Shown: positions 56,780-64,000 of the stretch, in pieces | How the letters are laid out: the number at the start of each line of letters is the position of its first letter | Numbering within the stretch: position 1 is the stretch's first letter | Assembly: GCA_036362985.1 (NCBI GenBank) | Contig: JAYGXS010000009.1 | Coordinates: forward strand, 14,147,303-14,211,302 | Source of the DNA: Ligula intestinalis | Lineage: Eukaryota; Platyhelminthes; Cestoda; Diphyllobothriidea; Diphyllobothriidae | Direction of reading: 5' to 3' | Length of the DNA: 64,000 bases | Notes under the pieces: generated by a model | The model's database searches: none | What the model saw: only the letters and a program-made list of their open reading frames with translations | What the model was told of the DNA's origin: nothing | Made by a program: the position numbers and the translations under genes

Positions 56780-57539
56780 ATGGAATTGGTTCTTGGACCT
56801 TCAATATTCGGCCTCCGGCACTGGCGAAGAGAATGGATTGAACTGTCCAGGTCTGTTGTGACAGATTGTCACGCCTGGAGAAGTACCATTCGAGACCTCC
56901 CCGACGCCGGCCAGATCAATCGTGACCGCAACCGTAACAACTAACCAATCAATCTTGCCTTTAGTTTCAAGGGCTAAGTATTCATGCCATTTATCGATCT
57001 TCGATGCCATGCCTTTGGGGTACCATGATGTCTGAAAGGCGCATTGAACTAATTCTAGTACCAAAGTGTCTTTTGCTATCGGCCACACCCTCCCTCATCC
57101 CTTGTCTATCGTGTATGGGTGGAAATACTGCGTTGGAGGCGAGATTGGACGCAGTGGCTGACCGGACATGGCGCTTTCGCCCTGCTACCGTCACACACGT
57201 AGCCGCCGACGCTCATTTTCACATTGCCTTGATCAGATTTAACATAAAGTCAGGTTTTTCAGGTTTGACTGAATAATGAAGCAGCGGGTTGCTCAGCCCT
57301 TCCGGCATGCTCTTATAGTAGAGCATCCGTATCTGCCTCAGGACCTGAGCGCTTTGCTTCTCTGGAGACCTCTAAGAGTTAAGATCAAACCTTCACCGAC
57401 CCCTATGGTTAGACGCATGTAGAAGAGAACCCTGCGTAACTGCCTGGTTCGACGATGGGTGATCAGGACATTTTGTCGGACATTCACTCCGGTGATAAAG
57501 TTGTACATGGGCTATTGCTTCCCTTTAGTCTGTATTTGC

Positions 57540-58092
57540 TAGCATTCACTGCAGTCCAGCATTTCTTGTTTCTGTCTTTTCGGAGGGAAAAAATGTCAAG
57601 CTCTGTCAGCTGTAGACAAAACTACTGCAAGGCTCTGCACAGGCGGGCTTTCCCTTGTGCTAACATGGTCGGTTAGAGTAGTTTAAACCTGTCTGCTGCG
57701 TATGTCCAACCACCGTAGAACATCAAACACTTTTTGCACCCACCTTCCCACCACACTGAGCTGAAAATATCTCAAACCAGTGACAAGCAAATTTAAGTTG
57801 AGGCTTGACCACACCACTCCCTATTGTTCACGACATTTTCGCAGGTTTGTCGCCGACTCTGTTAAATCTGAGAGGTAGAAGGCAAAAAAATCATTTCCAT
57901 ATTTGGGTTGAACGTGTGCTTCTTTCGCTTCCATGTGTGTGCGTTAGCAGTTTACGCAGTCTGCAGTTTAGGCAGTACTATCTGCCTAGATTGCTAGCTG
58001 CTGTGTTGAGGCTGGTGGGACCTAGAGAATGAACCCCAAGGCAAATCGGGCCGAGTGAGTTCCGTTAGCGATCGGCGAACACTAATCAATGT
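57540..58092 (+). repeat. Segmental duplication flank (partner of 300-900)
   Basis: GCTCTGCACAGGCGGGC and the block around 57965-58090 (GATTGCTAGCTGCTGTG, AACCCCAAGGCA, GATCGGCGAACACTAATCAA) match 400-440 and 820-905, apart from the PLE inserted at 58093. Confidence 0.6.
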
Positions 58093-58164
58093 TCGTATAA
58101 ACTGGAACACACGCATCCCAAGAAATTGTAACTTGAAGAAGATGTTCTTTGGGATAAAAACCCC

Positions 58165-58452
58165 AAGTTATGGGTGGGTTATGTAGACGACGCATTTGTT
58201 GTCGTTAAAAAGGAGCAACTCGAAGCACTCTACAATAAAATCAAGTCAACTATTCCGGGCATTCAATTCACACTCGAGAAAGAGGTTAACTACAAACTTC
58301 CATTTCTGGAAGTTCTCGTGCAGCGAAATACTGACAAAGCATTGCAAACATCCGTTTACCGCAAAGAAACATATGCGGAAGTTATTCTAAACTATGAGAG
58401 CAACAACCCCATCTCTCATAAACGAAGTGCCGTCAATAGTCTGCTACTTTGA
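58165..58452 (+). pseudogene. PLE reverse transcriptase fragment (YVDD)
   Basis: The frame starts in motif C (WVGYVDDAFVVVKKEQLEAL) and runs to KLPFLEVLVQRNTD and SNNPISHKRSAVNSLLL before a stop at 58450-58452. Motifs A and B are missing. Compared with the element at 39423 (RRYVDDTFFIVKRN, PFLDVLI, MAHKRSCVGML) it is a clearly different PLE lineage. Confidence 0.82.
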
Positions 58453-58683
58453 GCAAAGACAAACTGCTCTGACGAACAAACCTACCGAATGGAGCTCAAT
58501 TAATTGTCTGATTTTTTTTCCTGAAACGGTTACCCCAGAGGCTTAATACGCCAATGCATGAAAAAACAACAACGCAGCAAAAAGGAACCAGACAGTTCAA
58601 CTCAAGCGCCCAAATAAAGTACATGGCGAGTCCTTCCTTATATAAGGAATGGGTCTGAACTCGTTGAAAGACACTTACGGAAA

Positions 58684-59072
58684 CACCAAATAAAAATGGC
58701 GCACAGCCTAAGGATAGGGTCAGCTACCTCAATAAGAAAGAAGCCATCTACAAAATCCCATGCGGAGGTTGTGATACTGTATATTGTGGCCAAACAGGAA
58801 GACCCGTCTCCACACGCATGCACGAGCACCAATTGGCCGTGAAGAGACGTAACAATTTGTCCGAAGTGGCTATGCATTGCCTCGACACAAGACACACCTT
58901 TGTATGGGGTAAAACACGCATCATCAGAGTTTGCCCTTCCAAAAATGGCCGAGAATTCCTCGAAGCCATACACTCCGACGATTCATGCATCAACCGGCAC
59001 GTAGAGTTGGATGGTATTCATAAGCATTTCAAAGAACGATGGAAAAGACAAAGGTCGCGCGACAGAGTCTAA
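58684..59072 (+). pseudogene. PLE GIY-YIG endonuclease domain
   Basis: Reads AIYKIPCGGCDTVYCGQTGR, with the GIY-YIG motif in the form YKIPC...YCGQTGR, then TRMHEHQLAVKRRNNLSEVA, HCLDTRHTFVW and HSDDSCINRHVELDG. The frame is open to the stop at 59070-59072. A non-coding stretch (58453-58680) separates it from the polymerase part, so the element cannot make the full fusion protein. Confidence 0.8.
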
Positions 59073-59327
59073 CCGAGGCCACACCTACCAATCACGTTTC
59101 ATCCTATAACTACAACTTTTTATCTTTTCGGCACTTTTGAAATTTTAGCTGTTCATTGCACTTCTCCTGTCGGTCCGAAGACGAGTTGGGGCGCCAAACT
59201 CGAAAATTCACTCATTATAGTTACTTTTTATCCCATAGAACATCTTCTTCAAGTTAATCAATGTGTTTACGCTCCTTTTGAGTTTCTGTGGCCTGAATGC
59301 TTATCCATGCTCACTCTCACATTTCAG

Positions 59328-59388
59328 GGACACTGCGGGCCAAGAGCGTTATCGATCCTTGGCCACATCGAGCTTCCGCGACGCAAAG
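59328..59388 (+). CDS. Rab-like GTPase copy B, exon 3 (G3/switch II)
   Basis: First base completes Trp; the exon then encodes DTAGQERYRSLATSSFRDAK. The Gln of DTAGQE, needed for GTP hydrolysis, is present. Acceptor CATTTCAG (AG 59326-59327) and donor AAG|GTTCGT match copy A base for base in position. The double aromatic of typical Rab switch II (SYYR) is SSFR here. The exon survived a PLE insertion that ends 73 bases upstream, inside the region where the branch point should lie. Confidence 0.92.
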
Positions 59389-62300
59389 GTTCGTCTTCCC
59401 TGTGCAGTCTATCTTTCAAACACTTTTCCTCAGCACTGGTTTAACATTTTGGTGTTGCTATAGCGTGATTTCTAGCCTCGCGCTGTTCCTGTATAGCGTG
59501 CCTCCTAGCTTTCTGGTCAAAAATCAGAATAATATTCAAAATCTGTCAGCCTCATCGCAAAACTTAAAATAAGCAAAAAATACTTCTTTACTGACGCGTA
59601 CCTAGGATTGCACTCGCCCACGCAGTGTTCATTCAAGTGCCGCGAAAGTAGATTTTGTGGAACTGCGTGATTTTTCTTCAAAATCCGAATCTTGCTGTCT
59701 AATCAAGTCCCGACGATTTACTGTGTCTATGCACCTCTATTCGGATCGACGTAAATTGCTTCATGCATGATGGTTTGGTGGTTGTATCCAGTCCGAATAT
59801 TCAAATCAAATTTCTGTCTGCACACATAGACGTCTGAATATACTGAGTTGTCTAACTTAGAGATGAATTGCTATGGAAATTAAAAAGCTACCATTTCAAA
59901 ATCGGCATATCAACCAGAGAGTACACAGAGGGGATGCTGGAGTGTGACAGTCTGAATTTGGTAATGCTGCGCGTATTCACCTCTTTCTCATCCTCCAATC
60001 CTTTGTCTACCCGCGCGCCCAGCGCTGACTCATCCTCTTATCTCTGCGCGCTCTTGTACGTTTGCAACACACGCTGTCGACGCGACTACGCCCGAAGCTA
60101 ATCGATTCCTTGCGAGCTCTGATGCTAACGCCTGCACCTTTTCCTGATTGGCTGATGACTGGACAGGCTTTCCTAAACCTGCGCGTATGGACACTTTTAA
60201 ACCGATTCGGATGGCTTCTGTATGCGGCGCTTGCAGCAGCTACTGTAAAGCTTCTTTAGCGCAGTAAAGTTATTCCAGTTAATTCCGTTTTCCCAGAATT
60301 GTGATTTGCAGATACTTCTAGTGTCAAGACAGCAACTAGCTTACAATAGGAGTACCCATTAGTGAGTACACTCCCTCGTAGCTGTTACATGCAGCGTCGC
60401 AATTTTGACGAAACACGCGCGTGTAGGCTTTCACCTAGTACCCGTGCTGCCATTATGGTAAATAATCACTTGAGTTATACTACTGACTGTCTGTTGGCAG
60501 CTTGTGAACATTAGGTGGTTAGCCCGCAGAGCCTGATGGACTTCGACCTGAGTATTCCTATAAAATTTCGGTCTGCACATATAGACGTTTGTTCATTACT
60601 GATTCACTCCAAGTTAGAGCTTAATTTCGGATGAAACGCAAAACCTATCATTACTGATGCTGCCTAAATTTAAAGTGGAACTTGGATACCGGAGATGGAT
60701 GACAGAGAAAAGGAGGTTATGCGACTGTCCTCTATGACCCAGTTTCTGACAAATGCCGAGGAGGATCTGGATTGTTCACCTTATACTCCGACAGATAGGC
60801 GGAGAACGACAAGAGAGCCAGTTTCTGATAACAACAATTTTATTCAGGGCCTCTAGACCCAGCAGATTTCCTAACTCGTCAACTCTAGCTTATTTAGAGG
60901 GGTTGTGACCGTTCTCGAACATTCCTGCCAATGTCGTGTGAGGAGCGTTGGGGAAAATTCTTGTCTACGGTATACCATAAGCTGATTGATCGTTTCCCAC
61001 GCTGTACTGCCCTCACAGAATTTCTCAAAAGTGTTGGGCAACACGCGTGAGGAGAAGTTGTCACGCGTGCTCGAAGCAACAGCGCACGCTATCTGGTTTG
61101 CTTGGCCTGTTATTACGTAATCTTTTCACTTTGGGCCTCGAGTCCATTGTGGTTCCCATTTTCGTAACGGTTCATACCATGGTAAAGGAAAAAAGTGACG
61201 AATGTTAATTTTTTTCTAATCTGTCAATGGCTTTGCGTGCGACAGCATCTAGTTACCTAATGTCTAGGAGGCCGTATTTACAGTTCTGATTTATAAACCA
61301 CCTTGAATGCCAAGTGCGCAATGTTAGGATCTTTAGTGTACAGTCAGAGAATACATGCATGCGTTGTAGAATATTTTGCATTGGGTGCTGTTTTTGTAGA
61401 GGTGCTTTGTTCTGGGTGGCTTCGCTAGCGTTCCTCCAGCGCACCCTTATCTCACTGCGAGCCCTTTAAGTTTCTGAAACAGTATTTGCGTTGATCTTCG
61501 GATCTTCCCCAATTTCATCACTCAGAGTTCCCTTATCAGCTCTGGCCAACGAAAACCATCGCCGAAATGACTGATGGTGCATTGCTGGAATTCTGCACCA
61601 CTTCTTACACTGCGGTTTTTGGCGACCATGAAATAGCTGTAGTCATAAGTAAAGGAGGAGACTGTTCGATCGCCGGAAAAGTTTTTTTTTATTATTCTGT
61701 GCTTTCGAACCCGGGCAAGAGTTCGTCGTCAGAGATAGCAACAGCGGCAGCGGCAAAAAGACGACAATTATAGGGCATGCAAGCCAATAAATTATCGGTG
61801 ACGCAAGTTTGGAGGTGAGTGCGCGGGGCTCTGTACGCCGGCGCCAAATCGATACATCGAGTTCCCATCCGTGGACCAAGCTACAATCGATTCTCGGCTC
61901 GTCGTATTTCCGGCATGAGCGATTATCTTGACGGCCGCGAAGTTGATGCCATAGCCTGTTCCGTAAGCGCGGGCAGAAACTTGCAGCAACATGCACCTGG
62001 TCGTCCAAAAATAGTATCACGTTTTGGTTGCTGGCTCGCGAGCGGTGGTTGTGGCACGGCAACTCCTGGACTCGAAGGTGGCTATCTCCTTAGGCTTGAA
62101 CTGCCTATCACAGCATGCGCCACTTTGCTCTGCCGTGCTGTGCCTTCATTGGCGACTTCGCATATGCTTATTTTTATTATCATCATTATTATTAGTATAC
62201 CGTGGTAGAGTGATTGTTATTATTTTACTGATTGTATTTGGAAATGTTGGGGATTCATATTCTATTGCTTTTCCTTTGTGAATTGTCAGTCAACTGAATA

Positions 62301-62774
62301 AGTAAACAACCAAACACCAAAATGCACGAAATGCAACCTAAAAACCAGTTATGAAAACCCCCAGTATCCCTCTAATTTTATGAAAGAATAAGTTGTTTTT
62401 CTCGACTATTTGCTTACTTAATGATCACTGCTTCAAATAAGGACGCAATAATAGAACTGCTAATAAGGCGAAAACCACGTTCACATTTGTCGTAGCCTGA
62501 ATTTCCCCTGATCTTCTATTTTTGTCGCAAGCCTGGCACGAATTATTTGTTATCAAAATACACTTGGTAACCCTGTCCAACTGTATAATTTTCATTATCC
62601 CTGCAAATTTACTGACCTGATGAAGATTTGCTGAAAATATATGTTTGTCAAACCGACTTTTCAAATTAAGCATGGGAATATTTGAAGAAGCTTTTATTTC
62701 CTACAACTAAAAAAATAGTTATTAGATAGCACTTTTTTATACCCCTCTTAGCTTGTTCTTTTTTTCTTTTTTAG
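59389..62774 (+). other. Intron 3 of Rab copy B
   Basis: Large parts align with intron 1034-4867 of copy A: 59585-59680, 60690-60960 (CGACTGTCCTCTATGAC) and 62720-62774. A PLE fragment (61665-62050) lies in it and is absent from copy A. No host gene recognised. Confidence 0.6.
61665..62050 (-). mobile_element. Short PLE fragment with hammerhead-like end
   Basis: Minus strand encodes GYGINFAAVKIIAHAGNTTS followed by WSTDGNSMYRF, the C-terminal GIY-YIG part seen at 38800-38990 (HEFNFAAAWIIAHASSKT). The end at 61690-61735 has CTGACGA, a hairpin and GAAAGCACAG, a decayed hammerhead. A T/A run follows. The 5' part is missing. Confidence 0.68.
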
Positions 62775-62855
62775 GCCTTCATAATTGTGTATGATATTAC
62801 CCATTTGGCCTCCTTTGCAAGAATTCGCGAAGCCTGGCTTCCCCTGACGGACTCC
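62775..62855 (+). CDS. Rab-like GTPase copy B, exon 4 (beta-4); gene continues beyond the window
   Basis: The 27-codon exon reads AFIIVYDITHLASFARIREA and ends WLPLTDS, with acceptor CTTTTTTAG (AG 62773-62774) and donor TCC|GTAAGT. It has 21 of 27 residues in common with the exon at 4868-4948. The G4, G5 and prenylation exons are expected beyond 64000. Together the four exons of copy B give about 168 residues with G1, G2 and G3 motifs intact. Confidence 0.92.
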
Positions 62856-64000
62856 GTAAGTGTCATCCAGCGTCCCTCTGAGTACACTGACAATCATAGG
62901 AATAAAAGTTAAAACCTTTTGTGAAAATGTCAGTGAAAAGTCCAGGAAAAAGAAACCTGATGCATTTTTCAGTAGTCATATTTTGGACAGGGGACCATAC
63001 CATACGTCCTCATTCCTCGCCGTTCGAAACATTTACGCTTCTCATACCCTCCCGCTACTTCTCATCCTCACCATCATCGTCATACTCGCCGTCGTCATCA
63101 TTAGCTGCGTCTTAGTTTTGGTTCCTACCGCATTTCCATCAACTTTACTTCCTTATTCATCCCCCCCCCCTCCCGGTTCTTCCTCTGATTTCCCCGCCCC
63201 CACGCCATTCTCGGTTTCTCTGCGGTTCCCAGTCCTCGATCGGCTCTGTCCACTGCCTCTACCGCTACTGCTGTCATACGCCTGGCACTTGGCACAATTA
63301 GAGTCAGCCCGTGGTGAGTCATGCTCAACAAGTCCTTGGGGTGCATACACAAATGCTCGAGGTGTTTACACACGTTCGACGTCTACGCAATGAGGTGGCC
63401 TGAATGCTAACTCCGCTGTCGACCAAAGACCGCAGCTAGGCTTCTTGCTACTCACATGGGCACGAAACTCTCACTTCTACCTCTCATTTACATAATACTT
63501 ACTCACGCTGTCACACAACCTTCCGCCAGGCGTGTCTTCGCAGAGTCCCGAAAAGTTGTTTTTTGTATGTATGTGTGTGTGTGGGCGTAACAGGGACATG
63601 AATAGTAATTCGGGCGCCTGTAGACGCAGGCGCACTAACGCCCGACAACTGCGCATCGCGAACATGCCTCCTACTCAAGCAGTTTTCCTGCCCCTCTGTT
63701 GAGATTATGACGACACCCTTTTGCAAGCAGACCTATTGAGGCAGGCTGCTGTTGCCACCGCTGCCACCGCCGCAAAACCACGCGTTCATTGGTCTTCTTA
63801 GTTAGGCCAATGAGATTCAAGACTGCAAGCGGTATTAACATACCGCTTGCTGATTGGTCAGTCCGTAGCATGACCTTCACAAGCCTCTGTCCCACGCCTA
63901 TCTCGCAATTGGCCACTTTTGTTTGAGTGACAGCTTTCCGCGCAGACTTGAAGAGATCTAAGTAGCGATTGTACTTGGAACACTACAATCCTCAGATCGA
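62856..64000 (+). other. Intron 4 of Rab copy B, incomplete
   Basis: The first ~110 bases align with 4949-5060 and the last ~35 with 5580-5615 of copy A. A pyrimidine-rich stretch (63030-63260) makes long open frames on both strands without recognisable domains. A (TG)n tract lies at 63567-63583. Confidence 0.55.

Larger units (their letters stand above)
58093..59254 (+). mobile_element. Penelope-like element inserted in intron 2 of Rab copy B
   Basis: TAATCAATGT is repeated at 58083-58092 and 59255-59264, and copy A has the uninterrupted site near 899-915. This fixes the insertion at 1162 bp. A ~29 base inverted pair, AACTTGAAGAAGATGTTCTT at 58130 and its partner ending at 59256, marks the element ends. 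Inside are a 5'-truncated reverse transcriptase and a GIY-YIG domain. The element ends only 73 bases before the next exon. Confidence 0.87.

Noticed and set aside
62860..63393. 177-codon open frame on the plus strand
   Set aside because: It starts inside the intron after a Rab exon and is open mainly because of a pyrimidine-rich tract (Leu/Pro/Ser runs); opposite-strand frames are open too.

Overview
This window looks like flatworm nuclear DNA, most likely from a tapeworm of the diphyllobothriid (Spirometra-like) kind. That placement is inferred from sparse short exons in long introns and from many Penelope-like elements (PLEs) with GIY-YIG endonucleases and hammerhead-ribozyme motifs; no species-specific gene was seen. 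Everything below was read by eye, with no alignment or search.

Host genes. Two tandem, same-strand paralogs of a divergent Rab-family small GTPase frame the window. Copy A enters from the left without its first exons: exons at 973-1033, 4868-4948, 6910-6999, 7360-7479 and 9927-10031, ending in a polybasic tail and a Cys-Cys prenylation site. Copy B starts at 47465 (exon 47465-47768 with P-loop, then 55219-55279, 59328-59388, 62775-62855) and leaves on the right without its last exons. Shared exons have the same boundaries and phases, and the surrounding introns still align in patches (about 300-5610 against 57540-64000), so this is an old segmental duplication.

Mobile DNA. Most of the rest is transposon and repeat. 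There are PLE copies or fragments at 15315-16009, 18121-19800, 28396-29378 (a 1 kb near-palindrome), 38505-40013, 52400-53200, 58093-59254 and 61665-62050. A decayed Helitron (48745-51730) sits in intron 1 of copy B. Smaller items are a pogo/Tigger-like miniature element (41845-42321), a 525 bp inverted-repeat MITE family (12.4, 20.4 and 36.7 kb), tRNA-derived SINEs, two LINE reverse-transcriptase tails, and a ~220 bp fold-back family (1902-2121, 56553-56779, a broken copy near 8.57 kb) that seems to derive from PLE ends.

Layout: 1-10.03 kb Rab A; 10.03-47.4 kb repeat-rich intergenic DNA with no host gene I can support; 47.46-64 kb Rab B, whose introns have been filled by the Helitron, PLEs and SINEs. 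The two genes would act in vesicle targeting; the rest is parasitic DNA, mostly inactivated.
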